Source of the DNA: Streptomyces kronopolitis | Lineage (GTDB): Bacteria > Actinomycetota > Actinomycetes > Streptomycetales > Streptomycetaceae | Reading direction: 5' to 3' | DNA: 64,000 bases | NCBI RefSeq assembly: GCF_014646275.1 | Contig: NZ_BMND01000029.1 | Location: 38,740 to 102,739 of the forward strand | In this document: positions 1 to 8,756 of the stretch, piece by piece | Numbering within the stretch: the first letter of the stretch is position 1 | Layout of the letters: every line of letters starts with the position of its first letter | Notes under the pieces: model-generated | What the model was told of the DNA's origin: nothing | Databases searched by the model: none | Seen by the model: only the letters and a program-made list of their open reading frames with translations | Made by a program: the position numbers and the translations under genes

Positions 1-80
1 CCGGTACGGACGGGCCCGCATGCTGGACGCCGGGAGGGGCGCCCGGGGTGCCGCGTGGGTGCCCAGGAGGCGTTGACCCC

Positions 81-1550
81 TTAGGCGTCCTTGGAGTCCG
101 TGACGGGGGCCTTTCGGTCCGCCGCGCCGGACGTCAGGCCGTTCGCCGCGTCCCGGCGCTTGATGCACAGGTAGCCCACGCCCAGGATGAGCGCCCAGAC
201 GGGCGCCGCGTAGAGCGAGATCCGGGCGTCCGGGTCGACGCCCATCATCACGATCACCATGGCGATGAAGGCCAGGGCGAAGATCGAGGTGTAGGGGCTG
301 CCGGGGGCCTTGAACTCGGACTGCGGCAGCTCGCCGCGGTCGGCCTTGGCGCGGTAGCGCAGCTGCGAGGCCAGGATGACGATCCACGCCCACATACCGG
401 AGATGGTGGCGAAGGAGACGACGTAGTTGAACGCGTCGCCGGGCCACTGGTAGTTGATGTAGACGCCGAACAGCATCATCGCGACCGAGACGCCGGTGCC
501 CCAGGTGGGCAGGCCGTTCTTGCTGAGCTTGGTGAAGAACTTCGGGCCCTGGCCGTTGAGCGCGAGGTCGCGCAGCATCCGGCCGGTGGAGTACATGCCG
601 GAGTTGGCCGAGGAGAGCGCGGCCGTCAGCACGACGAAGTTGACGATGCCCGCACCGGCCGGCAGGCCGATCTGCTGGAAGGCGGCCACGAAGGGGCTGA
701 CGCCCGGCTTGAAGACCGTCCAGCTGACGACGGACAGGATGATGATCAGCGCACCGATGTAGAACAGGCCGATCCGCCACGGCACGGTGTTGATCGCCTT
801 GGGCAGGACCTTCTTCGGGTTGGTCGCCTCGCCCGCGGTGACGCCGACGAGTTCGACGGCGAGGAAGGCGAACATCACGATCTGCAGCGTCATCAGCGTG
901 CCGCCGATGCCCTTGGGGAAGAAGCCGCCGTGGGACCACAGGTTGGTGAAGGACGCGGTGTCACCGGCGTCGGAGAAGCCGAGGGTGATCACGCCGAGGC
1001 CGATCAGGATCATGCCGATGATCGCGGTGACCTTGACCATGGAGAACCAGAATTCCAGCTCACCGAAGATCTTCACGGAGATCAGGTTGATACCGAAGAG
1101 CGCGACGGTGAAGACCAGCGCCGCCGCCCATTGCGGTATGCCCTTGTTCCAGTACTGCACATACGTGGCCGCGGCGGTCACTTCGGTAATGCCGGTGACG
1201 ACCCAGAACAGCCAGTAGGTCCAGCCGGTCACAAAGCCGACGAAGGGACCGAGGAATTCTCGCGCGTACTCCGAGAAGGAGCCGGAGACGGGCCGGTACA
1301 TGAGCAGTTCGCCCAGGGCCCGCATGATGAAGAAGATGACCAGACCGACGATGGCGTAGGCGAGGATGATGCTCGGCCCGGCCATCGAGATCGCCTTGCC
1401 GGCTCCGAGAAAGAGACCGGTACCGATGGCGCCACCAATGGCGATCATCTGGATCTGACGGTTTCCCAGACCGCGCTGATAGCCCTCTTCGGGGGCCTGC
1501 TCAGCTGCCTCGTTGCCGTCGTGTTGCTTGTCGACCTGCACAGAGGTCAT
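81..1550 (-). CDS. Amino-acid permease (APC superfamily, AAT family, AnsP/GabP type)
   Basis: A 489-residue polytopic inner-membrane protein that should import an amino acid by proton symport. The N-terminus carries the AAT hallmark around GLGNRQIQMIAIGGAIGTG, leading into the first of about 12 hydrophobic helices. ELLMYRP and a conserved FAFLAVELVGVTAGEA region follow, and the C-terminal tail is hydrophilic. I chose the ATG at 1550 because AGAAAGG lies about 10 bases upstream; the in-frame ATG at 1571 has no ribosome binding site. Asparagine or GABA are the best substrate guesses from family resemblance only. The gene stands alone, and two inverted repeats lie upstream at 1655-1704. Confidence 0.9.
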   Translation of the reverse strand: MTSVQVDKQHDGNEAAEQAPEEGYQRGLGNRQIQMIAIGGAIGTGLFLGAGKAISMAGPSIILAYAIVGLVIFFIMRALGELLMYRPVSGSFSEYAREFLGPFVGFVTGWTYWLFWVVTGITEVTAAATYVQYWNKGIPQWAAALVFTVALFGINLISVKIFGELEFWFSMVKVTAIIGMILIGLGVITLGFSDAGDTASFTNLWSHGGFFPKGIGGTLMTLQIVMFAFLAVELVGVTAGEATNPKKVLPKAINTVPWRIGLFYIGALIIILSVVSWTVFKPGVSPFVAAFQQIGLPAGAGIVNFVVLTAALSSANSGMYSTGRMLRDLALNGQGPKFFTKLSKNGLPTWGTGVSVAMMLFGVYINYQWPGDAFNYVVSFATISGMWAWIVILASQLRYRAKADRGELPQSEFKAPGSPYTSIFALAFIAMVIVMMGVDPDARISLYAAPVWALILGVGYLCIKRRDAANGLTSGAADRKAPVTDSKDA

Positions 1551-1654
1551 GTGTGGTGCGCCTTTCTCCATACCGACCCGGTCTGTCCGGATCGGGTCCC
1601 GATCCCCCCGGATGGAGTCCTGCTGCCGACGGTCGGCCGGCCAAGCGCTCCCGC

Positions 1655-1704
1655 AGTGACAGGGGTGGCGTCACTCACGGCAGGTCGTGAACATCTATCA
1701 CGAC
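1655..1704. promoter_or_regulatory. Two inverted repeats upstream of the permease (candidate operators)
   Basis: Seen directly: AGTGAC (1655-1660) opposes GTCACT (1670-1675), and GTCGTGA (1684-1690) opposes TCACGAC (1698-1704) across a 7-base spacer. Both sit 105-155 bases upstream of the permease start in a 319-base gene-free stretch (1551-1869) that otherwise shows nothing I recognise. Two perfect palindromes this close together suggest a repressor or activator site, but no cognate regulator is adjacent. Confidence 0.35.
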
Positions 1705-1869
1705 CCCCAGGAGAACGCCTAGAGATGGCGTGAACCGCACCACGTGAAAAACGGGCCAAAGCGAATAAGTGCGTACAACTTGCTTGGCGGCGGTAATGGG
1801 ATCGTTATGCGGATTTGAGCATCCGCTGAGCGAACACCCGGTGAACAACCGAGGCGATATGCCCGGTTT

Positions 1870-2466
1870 TCACCCCATGAGTGACTCGACCAGAGTCTCC
1901 TGGAGTCCGCCGAGCCAGAGATATGCCATCACCATCGGCTTGCGGGGATCGCTGTCCGGCAGCCTCAGCAGCTCGCCGCCGTCCTCCTCATCGGTCGCTT
2001 CAAGCCGCGTCCCGATGGCCAGCCGGAGGTCATTGAGGGCCCCCAGCCACTGCCGGCACTCGCCGGGCTTCAGCCGCAGCTCGGCGCTGCCGCCGGCGGA
2101 CGGCGCGAGCGTGTCCAGCGCGCGGATCAGCGCGAGGGTGTCCTCGCGCTTGCGGGAGCGCAGATCGTTCTCGGTGTAGCGGCGGAACTCGGCGGAGGCG
2201 GCGCGGACGTCGTCGTCGGGGACGAGGTCGGGACCGCCGTAGGCGTCGGGGAAGAGGCGGGCCAGGACCGGGTCGGCGGGCGGCTCGCTGGGGCCGTCGT
2301 TGAAGATCGACGCCAGCAGGTCGTCGCCCTCGCGCTCCGCGGGCTCCTCGCCCGGGCCGATCAGCTCCATCAGCTGGACGGCGAGGCTGCGCAGGATGGA
2401 GATCTCGACCTCGTCGAGGGGGACCGAGGCGCCGCCGTCGGGCAGCGGTGTGAAGTGCCCGGTCAT
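1870..2466 (-). CDS. DUF2017 domain-containing protein
   Basis: A 198-residue soluble protein of the actinobacterial DUF2017 family, which habitually follows clpS. It is largely helical and acidic in the middle, with a conserved start around VPLDEVEISILRSLAVQLME and a C-terminal segment ending in LWLGGLQETLVESLMG. No catalytic motif is visible. The ATG overlaps the clpS stop codon as ATGA, so the two are very likely translationally coupled. A role with the ClpS/ClpAP N-degron pathway is inference from this fixed partnership only. Confidence 0.85.
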   Translation of the reverse strand: MTGHFTPLPDGGASVPLDEVEISILRSLAVQLMELIGPGEEPAEREGDDLLASIFNDGPSEPPADPVLARLFPDAYGGPDLVPDDDVRAASAEFRRYTENDLRSRKREDTLALIRALDTLAPSAGGSAELRLKPGECRQWLGALNDLRLAIGTRLEATDEEDGGELLRLPDSDPRKPMVMAYLWLGGLQETLVESLMG

Positions 2467-2825
2467 CGGCGGTCCTGCTGGAGGGTCGCCCACAGGCCGA
2501 AGCCGTGCATGGCCTGCACGTCGCGCTCCATTTCCTCGCGGCTGCCGCTGGAGACCACCGCGCGCCCCTTGTGATGGACGTCGAGCATCAACTGGTGCGC
2601 CTTGTCCTTGGAATAGCCGAAGTACGTCTGGAAGACGTAGGAGACATAGCTCATGAGGTTCACGGGATCGTTGTGAACGATCGTGACCCACGGGAGGTCG
2701 GGCTCGGGGACCTCGAAGGGGGCCTCGCTCGACTCGGGGCGCTCGGTCTCGACCGGGACACTGAGGGTGCAGTGGTGCGGCCGGAGCGTGATCGTGGGTG
2801 ACGGGTGGGCGCTCACAGGCCCCAT
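2463..2825 (-). CDS. clpS: ATP-dependent Clp protease adaptor ClpS
   Basis: ClpS delivers N-degron substrates to the ClpC/ClpA unfoldase. The core is unmistakable: WVTIVHNDPVNLMSYVSYVF, then a helix with KAHQLMLDVHHKGRAVV and the C-terminal ERDVQAMHGFGLWATLQQ. The HNDPVN turn and neighbouring Met/His residues form the pocket for the bulky N-terminal residue. About 120 residues from the ATG at 2825; a GTG at 2816 is an alternative start. The first 45 residues are a poorly conserved extension rich in Pro and charge. The stop overlaps the DUF2017 start as ATGA. Confidence 0.95.
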   Translation of the reverse strand: MGPVSAHPSPTITLRPHHCTLSVPVETERPESSEAPFEVPEPDLPWVTIVHNDPVNLMSYVSYVFQTYFGYSKDKAHQLMLDVHHKGRAVVSSGSREEMERDVQAMHGFGLWATLQQDRR

Positions 2826-2968
2826 GCTGCCACCCGGGGACCCGTGACGCACAAATGCCCCTCGCGCGGGCCGCGTCGGCACGGCGCGGCCGCCCGCCCG
2901 CGAGGCCGCCGGGAGGCCCCCACCCCACTATCGTCAATGTGACGAGTATCGGGGGTAGCATCGTCTCC

Positions 2969-4297
2969 ATGAACACAGCAGACCTGGGGCTGCCGGTGGC
3001 CGTGCCGTCGACTGCGCTCTTCACCGACCAGTACGAACTCACCATGCTGCAGGCCGCGTTGCGGTCCGGCACCGCGGACCGGCACTCGGTCTTCGAGGTC
3101 TTCACCCGCCGGCTGCCCGAGGGCCGCCGCTACGGCGTGGTGGGCGGCACCGGCCGGGTGCTGGACGCGGTGGAGAACTTCCGCTTCGACGAGACGATCC
3201 TCGGCTTTCTGCGCGAGCGCGGCATCCTCGACGAGCCGACCCTCGACTGGCTGGCCGGCTTCCGCTTCCGCGGCGACATCTGGGGCTATCCGGAGGGCGA
3301 GGTCTACTTCCCCGGCTCCCCCGTCATGCGGGTCGAGGGCACCTTCGCCGAGGCGGTGCTGCTGGAGACGGTGATCCTCTCGATCCTCAACCACGACTCC
3401 GCGGTGGCCGCGGCCGCCTCCCGGATGTCGGTGGCGGCCGGCGGCCGCCCGCTGGTGGAGATGGGCGCCCGCCGCACCCACGAGCTGGCGGCGGTGGCCG
3501 CGGCCCGGGCCGCCTACGTCGGCGGCTTCCACACCACCTCCGACCTCGCGGCCGGCTTCCGCTACAACATCCCCACCGTCGGCACCAGCGCCCACGCCTT
3601 CACCCTGCTGCACGACACCGAGCGGGACGCCTTCACCGCCCAGGTCGACACCCTCGGCAGCGGCACGACCCTGCTCGTGGACACCTTCGACGTCGCCGAG
3701 GCGGTGCGCACCGCCGTGGAGGTGGCCGGGCCCGGCCTCGGCGCCGTGCGGATCGACTCCGGTGATCTGCTGCTGATCGCCCACCGGGTGCGCCAGCAGC
3801 TGGACGAGCTGGGCGCCACCAAGACCAAGATCGTGGTCACCAGCGATCTCGACGAGTACGCCATCGCCTCGCTGGCCGCCGCGCCGGTGGACGCGTACGG
3901 CGTCGGCACGCAGCTGGTGACCGGCAGCGGCCACCCGACCTGCTCGATGGTCTACAAGCTGGTCGCCCGCGCCGACAGCGACACGCCCGGCACCCCGCTG
4001 CGGCCGGTCGCCAAGCGCTCGATGGGCGCCAAGACCTCGCTCGGCGGCCGCAAGTGGGCGGCGCGCCGGCTGGACGCGGACGGCATCGCCGATGCCGAGG
4101 TCATCGGCACCGGCCCGGTCCCGGCGGAGCTGGCCGACCGGCAGCTGCTGGTGCCGCTGGTGAGCGGCGGCACCGTGGTGGCGCGGGAGCCGCTGGACGC
4201 CGCCCGCGACCGGCACATCGCCGCCCGCGACCAGCTGCCGCTGTCGGCCAGCCAGCTCTCCCGGGGCGAGGCCGTGCTGCCCACCGAATACCTCTGA
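2969..4297 (+). CDS. pncB: Nicotinate phosphoribosyltransferase
   Basis: Converts nicotinate plus PRPP to nicotinate mononucleotide, the committing step of the Preiss-Handler NAD salvage route. 442 residues, a normal length. Visible family signatures are FTDQYELTMLQAAL at the N-terminus, the phosphate/PRPP region LVDTFDVAEA and AVRIDSGDL, and GTSAHAF, which holds the histidine that is phosphorylated in characterised enzymes. The ATG at 2969 begins MNTADLGLP just before the conserved core. Nicotinamidase lies downstream in the same direction, so the two genes supply consecutive steps. Confidence 0.95.
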   Translation: MNTADLGLPVAVPSTALFTDQYELTMLQAALRSGTADRHSVFEVFTRRLPEGRRYGVVGGTGRVLDAVENFRFDETILGFLRERGILDEPTLDWLAGFRFRGDIWGYPEGEVYFPGSPVMRVEGTFAEAVLLETVILSILNHDSAVAAAASRMSVAAGGRPLVEMGARRTHELAAVAAARAAYVGGFHTTSDLAAGFRYNIPTVGTSAHAFTLLHDTERDAFTAQVDTLGSGTTLLVDTFDVAEAVRTAVEVAGPGLGAVRIDSGDLLLIAHRVRQQLDELGATKTKIVVTSDLDEYAIASLAAAPVDAYGVGTQLVTGSGHPTCSMVYKLVARADSDTPGTPLRPVAKRSMGAKTSLGGRKWAARRLDADGIADAEVIGTGPVPAELADRQLLVPLVSGGTVVAREPLDAARDRHIAARDQLPLSASQLSRGEAVLPTEYL

Positions 4298-4459
4298 CGC
4301 GTCCCCGGCGGGCGGCGGGCGGGCCGCGGCGCGCCCGCCGCCCCGCGGCCGCCGGGCTCCGGACCACTCCCGCAATCCGCCGCCAGTGGCTACCCTCGGT
4401 CACACCACCGCACCACACTCCGGGCCGGTCCCCCGATTCCCAGCCGGAAGGCACGCACC

Positions 4460-5056
4460 ATGCACCGGGCATTGATCGTCGTTGATGTGCAGAACGACTT
4501 CTGCGAGGGCGGCAGCCTCGCGGTGGCGGGGGGCGCGGACGTCGCGGCGGCCATCACCGATCTGATCGGCCAGGCGGCCGGCGGCTGCTACCGCTACGTC
4601 GTCGCCACCCGTGATCACCACATCGACCCCGGTGACCACTTCTCCGAGCACCCCGACTACGAGCGCTCCTGGCCGGTGCACTGCGTGGCCGGCACCGAGG
4701 GCAGCGGCTTCCACCCCAATTTCACCCCGGCGATCGCCTCCGGGGCCATCGACGCGGTCTTCGACAAGGGCACCCGCTCCGGGGCGTACAGCGGCTTCGA
4801 GGGCACGGACGAGAACGGCACCCCGCTCGCGGACTGGCTGCGCGGCCACGGCGTCACCGAGGTCGACGTGGTCGGCCTGGCCACCGACCACTGCGTGCGC
4901 GCCACCGCCCTGGACGCCGTCCGGGCCGGGCTGCGCACCCATGTCCTGCTGGACCTGACGGCCGGGGTGGCCGCGCACACCACCGAGCGGGCGCTGGCGG
5001 AGCTGCGCGCGGCGGGCGCCGAGCTGACCGGGAAACCGCTGGTCACCGGCGGCTGA
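4460..5056 (+). CDS. pncA: Nicotinamidase (isochorismatase family)
   Basis: Hydrolyses nicotinamide to nicotinate, feeding PncB just upstream. 198 residues. The catalytic triad of the family is visible: Asp in IVVDVQNDF, Lys in FDKGTRSG and Cys in ATDHCVRAT. The metal-site Asp and His residues appear in RDHHIDPGDHF and WPVHCVAGTEG. AAGGCACGCACC precedes the ATG. The 162-base gap to pncB may hold its own promoter. An 11-base C run (5059-5069) follows the stop codon between this gene and the convergent small gene. Confidence 0.92.
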   Translation: MHRALIVVDVQNDFCEGGSLAVAGGADVAAAITDLIGQAAGGCYRYVVATRDHHIDPGDHFSEHPDYERSWPVHCVAGTEGSGFHPNFTPAIASGAIDAVFDKGTRSGAYSGFEGTDENGTPLADWLRGHGVTEVDVVGLATDHCVRATALDAVRAGLRTHVLLDLTAGVAAHTTERALAELRAAGAELTGKPLVTGG

Positions 5057-5111
5057 CGCCCCCCCCCCCGCGGCGGAGGGGCGCCGGGCGGCCGTGCGCG
5101 GGCCCCGCGCG

Positions 5112-5486
5112 CTACCCCGCGGCCCGGTAGCCGGCGGTGGACGCCGGGGGGATCTGGGGGCGCATCAGCGCCCGTATCGGATGCCAGGACTCGGTGTCGT
5201 CCTCCGGGGTCTCGCGCCAGACCACCCCGTCCGGGTGGTGCAGCACGGCCGTGATCTCGTCGGGTGTGGGCGGCTCGGTGTTGCCGCGCAGGTAGACCCT
5301 GCGCAGCCCGAGGTTGCGCAGCCTGGTCAGGGCGCGCTGGCGGTTCACCGCGTGGACCAGCACCCGCACCCGGCACCCGCAGTCGTACGGGCCGGGCCGC
5401 GGGCCGTGAGCCGGCCTGGGCAGTGACAGGGCGACCACCACGCTCCCTCCTGGGAGCCTGATGTAACCGCCACCGGACTTGGTCAT
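5112..5486 (-). CDS. Hypothetical protein (124 aa)
   Basis: I do not recognise a named family. The product is a small basic protein with DCGCRVRVLVHAVNRQRALT near the middle and a WHPIRAL segment near the C-terminus; there is no signal peptide or membrane helix. Codon usage is typical of the neighbourhood, and the ATG at 5486 is plausible. It converges on pncA and lies downstream of the M6 protease, separated from it by a hairpin at 5542-5577, so it is probably transcribed separately. Confidence 0.6.
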   Translation of the reverse strand: MTKSGGGYIRLPGGSVVVALSLPRPAHGPRPGPYDCGCRVRVLVHAVNRQRALTRLRNLGLRRVYLRGNTEPPTPDEITAVLHHPDGVVWRETPEDDTESWHPIRALMRPQIPPASTAGYRAAG

Positions 5487-5541
5487 TTCTCCCCCGTGAG
5501 ACTTCGCGTCAACAAGGATCTGTAGAACGCATCTAAACGCG

Positions 5542-5577
5542 AATCGGCCGCCGCCCGCTAGGGGGCGACGGCCGAAT
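5542..5577 (-). terminator. Hairpin terminator downstream of the M6 protease
   Basis: Seen directly: a 15-base arm (5542-5556, AATCGGCCGCCGCCC) can pair with GGGCGACGGCCGAAT (5563-5577), with one G:U and one mismatch, across a 6-base loop. It lies 25 bases past the protease stop codon on the transcribed strand. Confidence 0.6.
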
Positions 5578-5602
5578 AGCCTCTGACCTGCGATGTTAAG
5601 TT

Positions 5603-7993
5603 TTACTTACCGGCGGGGCCCACCTGGACCGTCACCGTGGAGCCGTCCCGGGCCTCGTTGAGGATCTTGATCCGGGTGTTGGTGTCAGGAACGATCACGC
5701 CACCGGTCGGGTTCGTCTTGTCGTAGTAGACGCCGTGCCGGTCGTCGAAGAGGGTGATGCCCTTCTTCGAGCTGATCTTGACCTTCTTGCCGTCCCGGTG
5801 GAGGGTCAGCGCGTCGGTCGGGAACCGCGTGAAGGTCGAGTCGTAGCTCTGGAAGCGGTTGCGCATCATCGTGCCGTCGGCCCAGTGCTCGGCCTTGGGG
5901 TGCGCGTCGACCGGCAGGATCTGCCCGGCGCCGGGGTGCTGGCCGACGTTGTTGTCCGCCTGCGAGGTGTCCCACAGCCAGATCAGGACACCGTTCTGGT
6001 AGGGGAAGTGCTCCACCCAGGACGGCTTGGCCGTGGTCCAGCCGAAGTTGTACGGGCCGACCTTGAGGGTCTTGTCGTACGACACGTACTGGCGGTTCTC
6101 GGCGATGTAGTACTGCGGGTAGGACTTGGTGAACGAGCCGCCGATCCGCGAGAAGCCCTTGCTGGTCCAGCCGTTGTCGCCGTTCTCGGCGTTGTCGGTG
6201 AACAGCGACTGGCCGTCGGCGGTGACGTTGATGGCGTCGGCCGCGAAGCCCTTCTGGGCCGCGCCGCCGTCGGTCTGGTAGCGGAAGCGCAGGTCGATCT
6301 TCTTGCCCGCGTAGGCGTCCAGCGGGTAGGAGAGGTCCTGGTAGGCGGCCACGGTGCCGGTCAGCGCGGGCTTGTCGCTGCCGTCACGCGGGATGGCCTT
6401 GCCGTTCGCGGTGCCGTCCAGCGCCGTCCAGTTGCTGCCGCCGTCGGTCGAGACCTCGGCGTACAGGTAGTCGTAGTCCTTCTCGATGTCCCACCAGCCC
6501 TTGAGGTCCAGGGACGCCTTGGACTTGCCGGTGAGGTCCACCTGCCGGGTCAGGGTGTTCTTCAGGTCGTTGCCCATGTCGCTCCACCACTGGTGGGAGC
6601 CCTCGGCGGGCTGGACGACATCGGTCTTGACCTGCTTGGCGGGCAGGGCGACGACCACTGCCTGCTTGTTCTTGGTGTTGTACTCGGCGACGCCCAGCTT
6701 GTACGAGGACTTGGCCGCGGCCTTCGCCTTGCCGTAGTTGAGCCAGCCCAGCTGGAGCTTGTCCCAGGCGCTCATGTCGCCCGGCAGGTTGCCGATGTTG
6801 TCCTTGCCGGTGCCCAGCCAGGAGCCGCCCGACATCAGCGACCAGAAGTCCACCGAGGACTCACCGGTGCCGGAGGTGTCGTACTCGTCCGGCAGGCCCA
6901 GGTCGTGGCCGTACTCGTGGGCGAAGACCCCGAGCCCGCCGTTCTCCGGCTGCATGGTGTAGTCGCCGACCCAGATACCGGTGTTGCCGATCTGGGTGCC
7001 GCCCGCCTTGTTGGCACCCGGACCGGTCTTGCCGGCGTCGGTGCCGTAGGCGTACCAGCGGTGCGCCCAGATGGCGTTGGTCTTCTGGACGCCGCCGCCG
7101 GCGGACTCGTCCTCACCGGCGTGCACGATCTGGAAGTGGTCGATGTAGCCGTCGGGCTCGTTGAAGTTGCCGTCGCCGTCGTGGTCGTAGCGGTCCCACT
7201 GGTCGTACTTGGAGAGGTCCGCCTTGATCTGGGCGTCGGTGCGGCCCTTGGCCTTCTGGTCCTTGGCCCACTGGTTGACGCCGTCGCGGATCAGGTCCCA
7301 GGCGCTGGCGCAGTTGGTCTGGCCGCAGTAGTTGGACCCGTAGCGGGCCTCGTTCCAATCGACCTTGACCCAGTCGGAGACCTCGCCGTTGACCGAGTAG
7401 CGGCCCGAGGACTGCTTCTCGTAGTACTTCGCCAGCGACTGCTTCTTCTTGTCGTGGGAGAAGTACAGGTCCTGGAAGTGCTTCTGGTTGTAGTCCTTCT
7501 GCCAGGCCGTGCTGTTGTCCTTGGCACGGTCCGGCTTGGCTATCAGGTTGTGCGCCGGACCGGGGTCGCCGCCGTACTTCTTCACCGGCGGCTTGGGGCC
7601 GTCGCCGTCCGGGTCGTACATCGTGGTGTTGTCGACCTTGTCGCCGAAGTCCACCAGGATCGTGAAGATCTTGTCGGTCTTCTGCCGGGCCAGCTCGACG
7701 TACTTGCTCTTGCCGAGCTTGACGACCTTGGAGCCGCCCCGCAGGGTCGCCTTGGCGTCGCCGGCGATGACCTTCTGGAGCGCTTCCTTGCGCTCGGACG
7801 CCTGGCGGTCGCTGAACGGGCCCTTGAGGTCGTGGTCCACGGCCCGCTCAGGGGCCGGGTCCTGGCGCTTGGCGACGGGCGACGGGCCCTGCGGGTCGGC
7901 CGAAGCCACCCCCGAAGACAAAGCGGCCGCCCCGATCGCAGCAATTGCCGTGGCCAGGGCGGCCGATCTGAACACCCTTCTCTGCTGTCTCAC
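5603..7993 (-). CDS. Secreted immune inhibitor A-type M6 metalloprotease
   Basis: A 796-residue zinc endopeptidase of peptidase family M6. The metal site is FAHEYGHDLGLPDEY, with HEYGH near residues 359-363. A calcium-like DHDGDGNFNEPDGY loop precedes it, and the C-terminal half has the beta-rich domains usual for InhA-type proteases. I chose the GTG at 7993 because GGGGAGGA lies 9 bases upstream and because it gives a clean signal peptide: a basic start, a hydrophobic AALATAIAAIGAAALSSG stretch and an ASA cleavage site. A propeptide of roughly 100 residues follows. Export to the medium and degradation of host or environmental proteins is inferred from the family. Confidence 0.92.
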   Translation of the reverse strand: MRQQRRVFRSAALATAIAAIGAAALSSGVASADPQGPSPVAKRQDPAPERAVDHDLKGPFSDRQASERKEALQKVIAGDAKATLRGGSKVVKLGKSKYVELARQKTDKIFTILVDFGDKVDNTTMYDPDGDGPKPPVKKYGGDPGPAHNLIAKPDRAKDNSTAWQKDYNQKHFQDLYFSHDKKKQSLAKYYEKQSSGRYSVNGEVSDWVKVDWNEARYGSNYCGQTNCASAWDLIRDGVNQWAKDQKAKGRTDAQIKADLSKYDQWDRYDHDGDGNFNEPDGYIDHFQIVHAGEDESAGGGVQKTNAIWAHRWYAYGTDAGKTGPGANKAGGTQIGNTGIWVGDYTMQPENGGLGVFAHEYGHDLGLPDEYDTSGTGESSVDFWSLMSGGSWLGTGKDNIGNLPGDMSAWDKLQLGWLNYGKAKAAAKSSYKLGVAEYNTKNKQAVVVALPAKQVKTDVVQPAEGSHQWWSDMGNDLKNTLTRQVDLTGKSKASLDLKGWWDIEKDYDYLYAEVSTDGGSNWTALDGTANGKAIPRDGSDKPALTGTVAAYQDLSYPLDAYAGKKIDLRFRYQTDGGAAQKGFAADAINVTADGQSLFTDNAENGDNGWTSKGFSRIGGSFTKSYPQYYIAENRQYVSYDKTLKVGPYNFGWTTAKPSWVEHFPYQNGVLIWLWDTSQADNNVGQHPGAGQILPVDAHPKAEHWADGTMMRNRFQSYDSTFTRFPTDALTLHRDGKKVKISSKKGITLFDDRHGVYYDKTNPTGGVIVPDTNTRIKILNEARDGSTVTVQVGPAGK

Positions 7994-8399
7994 TTGGCGC
8001 TGTCCTCCCCTTAGACCGGTCACTGTTCGAGGGCATTCGACCGGAAGTACGGGGAAAAAGACAGATCTTGACTTGAGCACGACAGCGAAGTACGTTACTC
8101 GGTCCGCCAGTTGCGGCTATCGGACATCGCACGGCGGCACCCGGGAGCGGCCACCGCACCCGGGCAGGGGCCGGGCGCATATGCCCGCCCGGACCTGCGC
8201 CCCCGCTCCCAACTGGCACGACGCCGCGGCCCCGACGCCCGGACGGCGGCCTCGTGCGCCCCCAGTGCTTCACCACCGTGGGTTAGGTCACGCTTACCTG
8301 GCGTTCCGCACGGGCAAGGAGGACCGTAGGCTCCTTCGTTGGCGCGTGCTTGACCCACTACCCCCACCCCCTGCCGACCCTCCGAGGACGGATTCCGCC
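7994..8399. other. Intergenic region between the M6 protease and a small membrane protein
   Basis: 406 bases without a convincing gene. It must contain two divergent promoters. On the + side the only recognisable element is an iron-box-like palindrome at 8283-8301. A near-palindromic GC-rich patch occurs around 8150-8190 (CCCGGGAGC, CCCGGGCAG, GGGCGCATATGCCCG). I see no structured RNA I can name. Confidence 0.5.
8283..8301 (+). promoter_or_regulatory. Candidate DmdR1/IdeR iron box
   Basis: The 19 bases TTAGGTCACGCTTACCTGG match the actinobacterial iron-box consensus TTAGGTTAGGCTAACCTAA at 14 of 19 positions, including the TTAGGT half and the ACCT of the other half. It lies about 100 bases upstream of the small membrane protein at 8400. 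The consensus is established knowledge; regulation of this gene is inference. Confidence 0.4.
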
Positions 8400-8756
8400 A
8401 TGCCTCGTCCGACCGCCGCACAGCTCGCCTACGGTTCGGCCACCGTCTTCTTCTCCACCCTCGCGATGCTGCTGCTGTCGCAGACGCAGACCGGGATCGG
8501 GGTCGCGGTCATCGCCATCGCCGGACTCGGGCTCGGGCTGCTGGTCGCCATGACGGTGCCGATGCCCGCGGTGCCGCGGGTGGTCCGCCGGCGTGCCGGG
8601 CGGGCCGAGTCGCCCGCCGCGCCCGCCGCTTCACCGGCCGCCGCGGCGCCGCCCGCGGGTGTCCGGCCGGCGCACTCCCCCTCCCGCGCCCGGCGGTGGC
8701 ACCTCGCCGATCCGGCCGCGGCCGCCCGGGCCCGGATCGGCGAGCACTCAGGCTGA
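8400..8756 (+). CDS. Small two-helix membrane protein of unknown function
   Basis: A 118-residue protein with two adjoining hydrophobic helices in the first half (about residues 8-27, from LAYGSATVFF, and 30-52, IGVAVIAIAGLGLGLLVAM). A basic RVVRRRAGR stretch and a disordered Ala/Pro tail follow. No family recognised. The ATG at 8400 gives the first helix a natural start. The last 9 bases overlap the convergent RDD gene. The iron-box-like sequence upstream is the only hint about control. Confidence 0.65.
   Translation: MPRPTAAQLAYGSATVFFSTLAMLLLSQTQTGIGVAVIAIAGLGLGLLVAMTVPMPAVPRVVRRRAGRAESPAAPAASPAAAAPPAGVRPAHSPSRARRWHLADPAAAARARIGEHSG

Noticed and set aside
1..80. Terminator of the permease gene
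   Set aside because: GGCGCCC and GGGTGCC can pair only weakly; stem too short to call.
5059..5069. Run of 11 C between convergent genes as a functional element
   Set aside because: More likely a simple homopolymer; could also be a length-error site in sequencing. No supporting structure.
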